A DNA stretch of 8,368 bases. It comes from Candidatus Woesearchaeota archaeon (GTDB lineage: Archaea; Nanobdellota; Nanobdellia; SCGC-AAA011-G17; VGLX01). Position numbers and translations under genes: made by a program. Each line of letters opens with the position of its first letter. Position 1 is the first letter of the stretch. Location of the stretch: positions 1-8,368 of the forward strand of contig VGLX01000040.1 in NCBI GenBank assembly GCA_016866645.1, in the 5' to 3' direction. This document shows, piece by piece, positions 1 through 6,754 of this stretch. The notes below the pieces were generated by a model. The model saw nothing but the letters and a program-made list of their open reading frames with translations, made no database searches and had not been told where the DNA came from.

Positions 1-37
1 GGAACCATATGATGGGAACACTAATATTGCCTGTCAT
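1..37 (-). CDS. Possible start of a further gene, cut by the left edge
   Basis: An ATG at 37-35 opens a frame with no stop for the 12 codons left before the window edge, reading MTGNISVPIIWF. A TATA-like element lies about 30 bases upstream, which fits the leaderless arrangement common in archaea. Twelve open codons are weak evidence, since chance alone gives this often, and no ribosome binding site is visible. The product cannot be named. It is listed because the promoter-like spacing and the gap after the 251-residue gene make a gene start plausible. Confidence 0.25.
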   Translation of the reverse strand, partial: MTGNISVPIIWF

Positions 38-65
38 ACTTTATTTTGTTTTGTAAAATCTAAAG

Positions 66-72
66 TTTTATA
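66..72 (-). promoter_or_regulatory. TATA-like box before the possible left-edge gene
   Basis: The minus strand reads CCTATAAAACTTTAG here. The A/T core is about 30 bases upstream of the ATG at 37, close to the distance expected for an archaeal leaderless transcript. The element lies just after the stop codon of the 251-residue gene. There is no mapped transcript and the surroundings are AT-rich, so this is tentative. Confidence 0.3.
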
Positions 73-84
73 GGATTTCCAGGT

Positions 85-840
85 TTAGAATATTTGCAGG
101 AGGGCTATTTTTTTAGTGACTTCCCAGGCTTTGCCGGCTGCTTCGCTTACAGTTATATCGAGTATATTCTTTTCGCCTGTCGGAGTTTGTTGCTTTTGTT
201 GTTTCTTTTTAGGGTTTTTTCTGCTGTAGTGTTCTGCGAACCTATCAACCGTGTACATCAGTTCATTATGTTGGGCCCTTAGTGCGTCTTTGTATTTTTC
301 TTGTGATGCTGTTGCTTGTTCGTGGTTCATGAATCTTCGGGCAAGGTCTTTTATCGCTTTAGCTTTTTCTTCTGTCAGCCCTCTAGTTAATAGTTTGCGT
401 ATTATTTGATCGGCTCTCCTGTATCTTGCTCCGATAGTTTCTAAGGATGGTGATTTTTCTCCGTTGAATTCTCTCCCTTGGTAGGCCATGCTAAGCTCGT
501 AAATGCCTTTGGTGGCTTCAGGGATGTGCATGTTTCTCCATTCGTCTACTTGCGCCTCTATGCTGTGGGTGTATTCTATGAATGTGGATCTTAATATGTC
601 CATGGCTGTTTTTGATTCTACTGAGACGTCGGGGTTGTGGTAGTCCTGTTCTATAATCGCGTCCCCTTTTGTTTTTCTTTCCACTAATTCGTCTAGTGTT
701 CTAAGCTTTAGGCCGGTTAATGAGCCGTGAGAATATCTTCCTAAGTAGGTGTTTATTAGACTCTTGCAGTGTTCTCTGCTTCTTGGGGATATGTCTTGGT
801 AGACTTCCCTGAATTTTTCTGTTAGGTATGTTTTGTTCAT
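85..840 (-). CDS. Uncharacterised helical protein, 251 aa
   Basis: I do not recognise this protein. The frame is open from an ATG at 840 to a TAA at 85. The sequence is rich in Lys, Arg, Glu and Gln and looks almost wholly alpha-helical, with long charged stretches (roughly residues 75-120 and 134-205). A strongly basic, Gln-rich linker (KNPKKKQQKQQ, about residues 208-218) follows, then a short C-terminal helix ending in the hydrophobic ALLQIF. There is no signal peptide, membrane segment or cysteine cluster, so a soluble cytoplasmic protein is likely. The basic linker could contact nucleic acid, but nothing shows this. The start is supported by a purine-rich AAAGGA two bases before the ATG (a short spacing) and a TATA-like box about 50 bases upstream. 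It appears to have its own promoter and is separated from the zinc-ribbon gene by about 90 bases. The length and regular composition argue for a real gene, with function unknown. Confidence 0.75.
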   Translation of the reverse strand: MNKTYLTEKFREVYQDISPRSREHCKSLINTYLGRYSHGSLTGLKLRTLDELVERKTKGDAIIEQDYHNPDVSVESKTAMDILRSTFIEYTHSIEAQVDEWRNMHIPEATKGIYELSMAYQGREFNGEKSPSLETIGARYRRADQIIRKLLTRGLTEEKAKAIKDLARRFMNHEQATASQEKYKDALRAQHNELMYTVDRFAEHYSRKNPKKKQQKQQTPTGEKNILDITVSEAAGKAWEVTKKIALLQIF

Positions 841-890
841 GGTCCTTTATAGTTTAGCCTAATCGCTTAGTATTATTTCTGGGAGAACCA

Positions 891-900
891 GTATATAAGC
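891..900 (-). promoter_or_regulatory. TATA-like promoter element for the 251-aa gene
   Basis: The minus strand reads GCTTATATAC, a good match to an archaeal TATA box. It is centred about 55 bases upstream of the ATG at 840, so initiation about 25 bases downstream would leave a leader of roughly 30 bases ending in the AAAGGA element. It lies in the only gap between the zinc-ribbon gene and the 251-residue gene. Confidence 0.45.
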
Positions 901-913
901 CTTTCTATTTTTA

Positions 914-926
914 ACTACTTAGTAGT
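914..926. repeat. Short perfect inverted repeat, ACTACT-T-AGTAGT
   Basis: Two 6-base arms flank one central base, a few bases past the stop codon of the zinc-ribbon gene. A one-base loop is too tight for a full stem, and on the minus strand the repeat is followed by an A-rich and not a T-rich run, so it is a poor terminator. It could be a protein-binding palindrome near the promoter at 891-900, or chance. Confidence 0.3.
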
Positions 927-931
927 AGTAA

Positions 932-1195
932 CTATGGTTCGATCTTTTTCCCGCAGTCAGGGCAATAATTATCATCAGATGCGACCTTAACCCCGCAGTT
1001 AAGGCATTTCTGCTCAGAAACCGCAGTCTTAACATCCCCTTTAACATTTTCTTTTGTTCCAGAAACAGAATCGCTTTTCTTATTAGATAGCGCAATCAAA
1101 CCAAGTATTATCCCTGCAGCAATAAAAAACTTACTACTAACAGCAACCCCTATAACAAAAGATGCAACGCCTATAACCATCATGACCGGTCTCAT
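932..1195 (-). CDS. Small membrane protein with C-terminal zinc ribbon
   Basis: The product is 87 residues from the ATG at 1195. A TTG one codon upstream is also in frame, but the ATG is preferred because the TATA-like box lies about 29 bases before it. Two hydrophobic stretches (about residues 4-20 and 24-38) look like a membrane hairpin. They are followed by a polar Ser/Lys linker and a C-terminal zinc ribbon of the form CLNC-x10-CPDC, with cysteines at about residues 64, 67, 78 and 81 counted from the ATG. The ribbon resembles the short zinc-ribbon domains seen at the ends of many archaeal and bacterial membrane proteins; their usual role is structural or in protein contacts. The ribbon probably faces the cytoplasm. 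No enzymatic motif is present and the specific function is unknown. It follows the phosphodiesterase gene by about 20 bases and could be read through from it as well as from its own promoter. Confidence 0.8.
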   Translation of the reverse strand: MRPVMMVIGVASFVIGVAVSSKFFIAAGIILGLIALSNKKSDSVSGTKENVKGDVKTAVSEQKCLNCGVKVASDDNYCPDCGKKIEP

Positions 1196-1218
1196 CAAGT
1201 ATAATAATAAGAAAACAA

Positions 1219-1893
1219 TTATTTAAATGTTAGGATATCGGGCTTGTTGGAGGCTATCGCATCAACTCCGAATCCCATGAGTTTCTTAACCCATCTCTCA
1301 TCATCCACAGTCCAAGCATAGACCTTCATTCCAAGGCTATGAAACCCATCAACATGTTCCCTCCTTAATTTATCTTTTCTCACCAAAGCGTAATCAAAAC
1401 CCGAGCTTTTTGCAATAACAAGATAATCTTTAGGTAACTTATCAGTTATGACCCCTAGCCTAAGCTCAGGGTATAATCTCTTGATGTTCTGCAAGATTTC
1501 TAAATGAAATGATATGACAATTGACTTACTCTCTAATTTTTGTTTTTTAACAAAATCAACAAGCTTATCTTCAAAGCCCGTTTCTTTCACTTCTATAAAC
1601 AAGCCGCATTTATCCTTAGTCAAGTAAGCAACTTCTTCCAGTGAGGGGACTTTCTCACCCTTGCCCGCATCAAGAAACCTTAAATCAGAAAAAGAATAAT
1701 TCCTCAAATACCCTTTTCCATTAGTTGTCCTGTTCACAGTCGCATCATGCAGCACGACTATGACCCCGTCTTTCGTCTGCCTGACATCAAGCTCTACAAA
1801 GTCTACCCCTAACTCCAAAGCCCTCTTAAAAGACCTTAAGGTGTTTTCAGGCTCGTAATAAGCTGCGCCTCTATGCCCTACTTTAAGAACCAT
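1219..1893 (-). CDS. Glycerophosphodiester phosphodiesterase
   Basis: The 224-residue product belongs to the GDPD (GlpQ/UgpQ-type) family, metal-dependent TIM-barrel enzymes that hydrolyse glycerophosphodiesters to glycerol phosphate and an alcohol. The family signature is complete: HRG at residues 7-9, PENT at 15-18, VELDVR at 33-38 with the metal-ligand positions E34 and D36, and LHD at 48-50 with the second catalytic histidine H49. Later family segments include FIEVKE near residue 100, the VYAWTVDD stretch near 190, and the C-terminal VDAIASNKPD. There is no signal peptide, so it is likely cytoplasmic and closer to the short UgpQ-like forms. Its ATG lies inside the end of the polymerase gene in another frame (16-base overlap), which suggests translational coupling. 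In an archaeon the substrate could be headgroup diesters from lipid turnover; that is inference, and stereospecificity cannot be read from sequence. Confidence 0.93.
   Translation of the reverse strand: MVLKVGHRGAAYYEPENTLRSFKRALELGVDFVELDVRQTKDGVIVVLHDATVNRTTNGKGYLRNYSFSDLRFLDAGKGEKVPSLEEVAYLTKDKCGLFIEVKETGFEDKLVDFVKKQKLESKSIVISFHLEILQNIKRLYPELRLGVITDKLPKDYLVIAKSSGFDYALVRKDKLRREHVDGFHSLGMKVYAWTVDDERWVKKLMGFGVDAIASNKPDILTFK
1220..1228 (-). promoter_or_regulatory. TATA-like box for the zinc-ribbon gene, probably leaderless
   Basis: The minus strand reads ATTTAAATA, centred about 29 bases before the ATG at 1195. Archaeal TATA boxes lie about 25-30 bases before the transcription start, so transcription would begin at or next to the start codon. 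No Shine-Dalgarno motif is visible in the intervening sequence, which agrees with a leaderless message. The box overlaps the 3' end of the phosphodiesterase gene. Confidence 0.5.
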
Positions 1894-4800
1894 TTGCCTA
1901 GCCCTTCTTGGCGCTCTTTCTCTTTCCCGAATACGCTTTCTATCCTATCTTTCGTGAGTTCTAACGTCTGCTTAAGATAAGGTGGCAAGTCGCACATCTC
2001 TGCTAACTGTATGGACGGCTCCAAATATTTTACCACAGAACCCTCAGAGATCGTGAACAACAGGTTTCCGTCGCACTTTGAACACTTACCTTTCAACGGA
2101 GGCCTCCTGAACTTCTCGTTGCAGTCTACGCACCTGAACTGCTGCATAGAAAACTTCCTAAGGTTACCCTTGATGTCCCTCAAGAAATGCCTCTCGATGA
2201 CCAGCCTGGCGACATCTGCATGCTCGACAGCCCTTATCTTCCTCGCCAGTTCCATCTGGCCTTTCACCTTGTCTTCCATAGTTGGTATGTTCTTGTATGC
2301 TGAGCACCTCACGCCAGAGTTTATATCTGTAGTGTCGTGCGTGAATCCGAACCCGTAATACTCGCTTGGGGTGCCTAAGTGGTGTTTCAGCTGGTCCATC
2401 TTGAACTCTCTGGAGGGAGTGTACTTCTCAGCAGCCTCATAAAATTCTAATGGGTATTCTGACACCATCTCCATGTCAAACACCATATCGTCAACCTCTT
2501 TGGGTATGATTTTAGAAGTTAGGACAAGTGGCGCGTCTTGCGTGGCGCCCCTGTGCGCAGGCAGGTACTGCCTTGAGAAGTTTATCAAAGCGTCCAGCAT
2601 CAGCATGACGCATGCTTCGTCACCGTCACATTGCCTTGTGAGGATAGAATTTGCAACAACCCTGTTCCCGTCCACATTCAAGCAGTAGCTCACTTCAGGA
2701 GGCAAAAGCCGGACCGAGACTATCCTATCAAGGATATAACCGTTGTTATACTGCTGACCTATACGTGTGGACTTTTTTTTACCCAAACGCTTAAGGATGG
2801 CTTTTTTTCTTGCAGAGATAAAATCCACGAACCTTACAAACTCTTTAACAAAAATGCTCTGGATTATTCCTTTAGTTATTGTGAACTGAGGGATTGTTTT
2901 CCCTTTTCTTAGATAAAACTCTCTCAGCCTTGGCCCGGGATATTTTGTATAAGAATAATTTTTGACAAAAATTTCTAATTGCGCAAAGATAAAATCCAAA
3001 TCCCTTAATAGGCCCTCACTTACGGTATCAAAGGTTATCCTTAAATCATTCTCACTCACAGAACCGTCCCCCTCTAAATAACCGGACAGCAAGTAACCGA
3101 GCTTCTCTTTTGGGAGATTAAGGAATACTGAAGGTATTCTTTTCTCATACGCCCCTGAACCGCATTTAAGGATTGATGTGAACAAATGATAAAGCACCCT
3201 GCTTGAATAAGTCACCCTGTCCTGTTTTTTTTCGGCGGGTTTTAGGTTAAATACCCGGCTCATATGCTTCTTGATAAAACTGCGTATTTCTTGGTCTTGA
3301 GCGGCTATGTAAACTTGGTAAAGCATTCCATCAACCTTCCTTGAATACCCTTCTGCGATGTAAAGCCCTACTATTTGCAAGAATTCTTTATCCACAGGTA
3401 TACGGGCAGGTATTCTGACATGATCACGTTTTGCACCTAAAAACAATGACTCTGATGATCTTATCACCCTTTTATCTTTCAATTTGCAGATAAAACTTAT
3501 AGGGTATGAGTCTCTCGATACGTAGTTATCATAATCTCTTTTTGAAAAGAACGCTTTCGCATATTTCCGGACATCATAATTCTTGTTTACCCCATGCACC
3601 ATAACCCAATCTTGGTCTGAGCATAAGTCCAGCATATCAAGATGTTTTATGTCGTTGCTCGACACTTTTAGTTCATAAGGTATCTTCAGTTTATCCCCAA
3701 CATCTAAATCACATGCCTGGACAGTTGTTTCTTTTTCCCGGAAAGCTATGTGTTTGTGGTTAAATGTTGTCTTAATCACCTTGCCTGATGCGGTTTTAAT
3801 TTCTATCATAGGCAAAGGCGCATGTTTCGTAAAATTGTTCACACCCACTATCGACAAGCCCCCTACAGTTTTCACATCCTTGACTTTTGCTTCCCTTGTT
3901 CCAAAATAATCAACTACATCTTCAGGTCCTAGTTCTTCAACAACATCCCTAATCTTTCTTATCTGCCACGTATCGCCTTTTAGAATCGGGAGATACGTAT
4001 CCGCGCTAAAGCAGTCCCTTCTCAGCAAGCAGTGGTACATTGGGTGTGCTAAGAACCCTTGAGTTTTTGAAAATCCTATCACTCTTGCCACTACTGCTGC
4101 TGAAGTGTGAGGGCTCATACCCGTCACTAAATGGCCTGTTACGTCGTTAGGCTTCTGCAAGTTGTAGAACCGGGGGAGATGGTATAGCTTCTCCAATAAG
4201 TCATCTATGAATTTGGAGATCCTGAAAAGCACGTGGTCTGCTCCTTCTTCCACGTTTTCCGGGAAAGACGGCAGGATGACGTCTTGCACTTTTAATTCTA
4301 ATATCTGGTCTTCATTTTCTAACGGTTTGCCGTAAATGTCATGCGTGTATCCTAATTCCTTAAGCCTTTCTACAGAAGTTCTTACCTCCTTAGGCTTGAA
4401 CGCGGTTATCGGTGACTCAGTCATGTCGTATCTGACAGTCCCTTCTTTGTTAACGTAGACCTTGTTCATCGCCCTCAATATTCCTTTTGTTAGGTTCTCT
4501 GGGATATGATCCTTGTTTGATGTTCCTCTAACACCTTTAATCAGGTCAGGGTATTGTCTCGTTTCGATGCGTTTTAGCGCAGAGTTGAAATAATGTGTAA
4601 TATCAAGATCTTGTTTCTTGAAAGGGACGGTCTTGCCATGCCTGGGGCATTCTTCACTTTCCATCTCTACTTTGCATTCTGAGCAGTAGTGCAGTTTTAC
4701 AGTTTTTCCATAGCATTCTTCACATACAGGATATATGGTCTGCCTGTTGCACGTTTTACAGATATATAGTGGTAGTTCTGCTCCTACTTTTCCGTTATCA

Positions 4801-6728
4801 AGCGCAGATTGGAAGCTTCTCATCTTCCCGCCTTCTTTGCCTACCGGGAAGAGTACTTGTGGGCTTCCGTCTAATTTTCTCATCTTGGCTTTTTCCGGCC
4901 GACCCATCCTTGCTCCTATGAATGTTCCTGACTTGTCACGTATGGTGATTTTAGAGATCGTGTTGATCAGGTTAAGCACGTTTTCTTCTGTGCTTTCGCT
5001 CACTTGTTTTATAATCCCTTCGATGCTATTCTCTGGAAGATTCAAAGTTTTTGCAAAGGCCGTAGCATCATCCTTTTCTATGACCACATATTCGTTAGTT
5101 ACTAATGAATGCGGTACTCCTAAAAGCTCTAGCACTCGTTTTGGTGCTTCTTCCTGGCATGCGCATTCAGGATTATGCATGGGGATTATTATCTTACTCG
5201 GTTCAACAGCCGCTTTTCTCAACCATTCTAATAGCACCAAGAATTGTTTCTTGCTGATATCCTTCCAGTGGTAAGTGTATCTCGGATGCATCGGGACTTT
5301 GTGTTGCTCTGAGATGAGAATCGCTTCCTCAACAGTCATCTTATTTATGTTTAAGCTATCAATGTTCACCCCTGCTCTTTTCAGCTCTTGCTTGTACCAG
5401 TCCTCGTTATATCCGCATGGGACGAGCTTGTGCGCCCTGTTGAAGAAATCTCCATAGTTTATGAGTATGTCTCCGAGGAAGATTATCTCTTCCACTTCTT
5501 TCTGGACTTTCTTCGCTTTCTCCTCATCATCAAGCAATAATACGTTGCCGTTCTTCAGCTTGACTACCGGTCCTTCTATGCTGTCGCATACGTAAGTTGA
5601 TGTTCCTTTGCCTGGCCGTTCTGTCTTAAGCTGCGTGCCGATTGCTATGAAGTCGTTCAGGACTTTCATCGTAGCAGGATGCAATGCGTCTGCTGACAGC
5701 CCAGTGTTTCTGCATCTCCCGTATCTCAGCCTGAAGCCCCCTGGCCTTAATGGGTGGGCTAGTACGGGCCTTCCTCCTACTATGTCTTTGATGTATGTGA
5801 AGTCAGGTTTTATCAGCTCTTCCTTGTCTTTCTTCACGTTCTCCTGAGCTTTTTTCTGCTTCTGCAGTTTCAAGAACTCTTCTAAGAACCCCCAATGCTC
5901 CATCCCGAAGTCTTTTCCCCATTTCTGGATTTGAGCATAAACCTTTTGGGCTTTCTGTGCCAAGCATTCTGCTGTCACCAAGCATACGCCGTTTCTTATG
6001 ATGTTGGTTTCTATTCTTGGGAGGTCTTTGTAGTTGCTGACTTCCCATTTCTCTGAGCCGTCACCATCTATTTGTACTGGCAGATGCGCTGTTAAGAATT
6101 CCGCTTCTTCTTTGCTAGGGTGATACTGTAAGTTTGTGACCTTTTCGTGATAGTCTTCTAATTCGGTGGATATCCTTTTTATCTCTTGCTCTGTAGGGTC
6201 GTAGACGTCGTAACCCATGCTCTTCCTGACATAGTCTGCGATTAGGACGGAAACTGATGCGCCTGTGCCTCCTGCGCTCCTGACAGGCCCCGAGTATCTG
6301 AGTGCGAAATACTCCTTCCCAGTATCGTTTCGTTTATGAAGCCTTAGCTCCACAAATCCTTCTAATGGCGATGCTACTACTCCCACTGTTACGTAAGCGA
6401 ACCCGACCCTTATGCCTACTTCCATCGCTTCCTTCTTATCTTTGAACTTGCAGAAATTCTCTTTGGCGACTTCTAAAGCGATTTGCAGCGCAACCCTCCA
6501 GTCTTGAGCGCCGTGTATCTGCTCTAGTTCCTGGATTCTTTTTACAACTCCCGAGTTTTTTATCTGGGGCGCGACTACGCTTATCAGGCCCTCTACCCTT
6601 TCTGCCATGTTCCTTGCTAAAGGTATCTCTACATGGTCTGCCGGGTCGAAGCCTCTCTTTCTTGCAGATTCGGCTATTTCGTAAATTATTTTTACGTTCT
6701 TATTTAGATCTTCAAAGTATTCTTCCAT
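1878..6728 (-). CDS. polC: DNA polymerase II (family D) large subunit DP2, with intein
   Basis: DP2 is the catalytic subunit of PolD, the archaeal replicative polymerase that works with the exonuclease subunit DP1 and the PCNA clamp. The precursor is 1616 residues. Removing the intein (906-1366) leaves 1155, a normal DP2 length. The N-terminal part has typical DP2 segments such as YSGPVRSAGGT (about residue 145) and HPLRPGGFRLRYGR (about 325). Cysteine pairs at 657/660, 669/672 and 682/685, with C694 and H697, mark zinc-binding modules. The active-site motif CDGDE is at 1367-1371, with D1368 and D1370 the expected metal-binding aspartates. A C-terminal zinc finger uses C1533, C1536, C1549 and C1552. 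The tail QEGLGKWF (1607-1614) fits a PCNA-interacting (PIP) box. The ATG at 6728 gives the usual N-terminus. No DP1 gene is in the window. The residue after CDGDE is Ala, where I recall Asp in Pyrococcus homologues. Confidence 0.97.
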   Translation of the reverse strand: MEEYFEDLNKNVKIIYEIAESARKRGFDPADHVEIPLARNMAERVEGLISVVAPQIKNSGVVKRIQELEQIHGAQDWRVALQIALEVAKENFCKFKDKKEAMEVGIRVGFAYVTVGVVASPLEGFVELRLHKRNDTGKEYFALRYSGPVRSAGGTGASVSVLIADYVRKSMGYDVYDPTEQEIKRISTELEDYHEKVTNLQYHPSKEEAEFLTAHLPVQIDGDGSEKWEVSNYKDLPRIETNIIRNGVCLVTAECLAQKAQKVYAQIQKWGKDFGMEHWGFLEEFLKLQKQKKAQENVKKDKEELIKPDFTYIKDIVGGRPVLAHPLRPGGFRLRYGRCRNTGLSADALHPATMKVLNDFIAIGTQLKTERPGKGTSTYVCDSIEGPVVKLKNGNVLLLDDEEKAKKVQKEVEEIIFLGDILINYGDFFNRAHKLVPCGYNEDWYKQELKRAGVNIDSLNINKMTVEEAILISEQHKVPMHPRYTYHWKDISKKQFLVLLEWLRKAAVEPSKIIIPMHNPECACQEEAPKRVLELLGVPHSLVTNEYVVIEKDDATAFAKTLNLPENSIEGIIKQVSESTEENVLNLINTISKITIRDKSGTFIGARMGRPEKAKMRKLDGSPQVLFPVGKEGGKMRSFQSALDNGKVGAELPLYICKTCNRQTIYPVCEECYGKTVKLHYCSECKVEMESEECPRHGKTVPFKKQDLDITHYFNSALKRIETRQYPDLIKGVRGTSNKDHIPENLTKGILRAMNKVYVNKEGTVRYDMTESPITAFKPKEVRTSVERLKELGYTHDIYGKPLENEDQILELKVQDVILPSFPENVEEGADHVLFRISKFIDDLLEKLYHLPRFYNLQKPNDVTGHLVTGMSPHTSAAVVARVIGFSKTQGFLAHPMYHCLLRRDCFSADTYLPILKGDTWQIRKIRDVVEELGPEDVVDYFGTREAKVKDVKTVGGLSIVGVNNFTKHAPLPMIEIKTASGKVIKTTFNHKHIAFREKETTVQACDLDVGDKLKIPYELKVSSNDIKHLDMLDLCSDQDWVMVHGVNKNYDVRKYAKAFFSKRDYDNYVSRDSYPISFICKLKDKRVIRSSESLFLGAKRDHVRIPARIPVDKEFLQIVGLYIAEGYSRKVDGMLYQVYIAAQDQEIRSFIKKHMSRVFNLKPAEKKQDRVTYSSRVLYHLFTSILKCGSGAYEKRIPSVFLNLPKEKLGYLLSGYLEGDGSVSENDLRITFDTVSEGLLRDLDFIFAQLEIFVKNYSYTKYPGPRLREFYLRKGKTIPQFTITKGIIQSIFVKEFVRFVDFISARKKAILKRLGKKKSTRIGQQYNNGYILDRIVSVRLLPPEVSYCLNVDGNRVVANSILTRQCDGDEACVMLMLDALINFSRQYLPAHRGATQDAPLVLTSKIIPKEVDDMVFDMEMVSEYPLEFYEAAEKYTPSREFKMDQLKHHLGTPSEYYGFGFTHDTTDINSGVRCSAYKNIPTMEDKVKGQMELARKIRAVEHADVARLVIERHFLRDIKGNLRKFSMQQFRCVDCNEKFRRPPLKGKCSKCDGNLLFTISEGSVVKYLEPSIQLAEMCDLPPYLKQTLELTKDRIESVFGKEKERQEGLGKWFLK
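1887..1910 (-). other. C-terminal PIP-box (PCNA-binding) motif of DP2
   Basis: Residues 1607-1614, QEGLGKWF, fit the pattern Q-x-x-(L/I/M)-x-x-aromatic-aromatic and lie two residues from the C-terminus, the usual place for a clamp-binding peptide in DP2. The start codon of the next gene (1891-1893) lies inside this motif in another frame, so these bases are constrained by two proteins. Confidence 0.65.
2073..2132 (-). other. C-terminal zinc finger of DP2
   Basis: Two CxxC pairs, C1533/C1536 and C1549/C1552, are separated by a short basic loop containing RRPPLKGK. A zinc finger at this position is a conserved feature of DP2, involved in contact with the DP1 subunit. Confidence 0.8.
2616..2630 (-). 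other. PolD active-site motif CDGDE, first codons of the C-extein
   Basis: The codons for C1367-E1371 follow the intein directly. The two aspartates match those shown to be essential for PolD polymerisation in Pyrococcus. The cysteine has two roles: it is the +1 nucleophile for splicing and part of the conserved polymerase motif. After splicing the join reads LLRRD-CDGDE, matching the RRN-CDGDE arrangement I recall from uninterrupted DP2 proteins. Confidence 0.9.
2631..4013 (-). mobile_element. Intein in DP2, 461 aa, LAGLIDADG type
   Basis: The intein runs from C906 to Q1366 of the precursor. In intein numbering, block A is CFSADTYLPIL (1-11) with the nucleophile C1, and block B is KTTFNHKHIA (81-90) with the TxxH pair T83 and H86. 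A homing endonuclease occupies the middle. Block F is SYCLNVDGNRVVAN (442-455) and block G is SILTRQ (456-461), followed by the +1 Cys. The boundaries are fixed by the DP2 homology on both sides, which rejoins without a gap. The last two residues are Arg-Gln where most inteins have His-Asn. A terminal Gln is known in a few functional inteins, including one from Pyrococcus PolII as I recall. Hand counts of four 60-base rows inside gave about 30-48% GC (mean near 37%), against 37-52% (mean near 45%) in four extein rows, which hints at separate origin. Confidence 0.95.
2724..3656 (-). other. Homing endonuclease region inside the intein
   Basis: Intein residues of roughly 120-430 form the insertion between the two splicing halves; the outer limits are approximate. 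Two LAGLIDADG-type motifs are visible: IVGLYIAEG (214-222, acidic residue E221) and LLSGYLEGDG (308-317, acidic residue D316). They are about 95 residues apart, as in single-chain two-motif endonucleases. Both acidic metal-binding positions are kept and the frame is unbroken, so the nuclease may still be active and the element mobile. Its expected target is the intein-free DP2 allele around the CDGDE codons. Confidence 0.85.
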
Positions 6729-6754
6729 TGTTTGATTAAATCTCTAATTGAATC

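Noticed and set aside
94..282. Plus-strand 62-codon frame opposite the 251-aa gene
   Set aside because: It is rich in Phe, Leu and Cys because it mirrors the Lys/Gln-rich codons of the minus-strand gene; no start signals.
2773..2808. Poly-A tracts (8 and 7 bases on the coding strand) in the intein as signs of decay
   Set aside because: They encode Lys-rich stretches in frame and the intein reads through to block G, so there is no frameshift.
2011..2912. Three plus-strand open frames opposite the DP2 C-terminus and the intein
   Set aside because: They lie antisense to DP2 and intein residues that match known motifs; compositions rich in Ser, Phe and Cys are typical of shadow frames.
4735..5274. 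Plus-strand open frame of 179 codons opposite the DP2 zinc-module region
   Set aside because: It is fully antisense to well-conserved DP2 coding sequence, has no family character and no start signals; it is a by-product of DP2 codon usage.
5803..6048. Minus-strand 81-codon frame inside DP2 in another phase
   Set aside because: It is overlapped entirely by conserved DP2 sequence and has a low-complexity Arg/Glu/Lys composition with no support.
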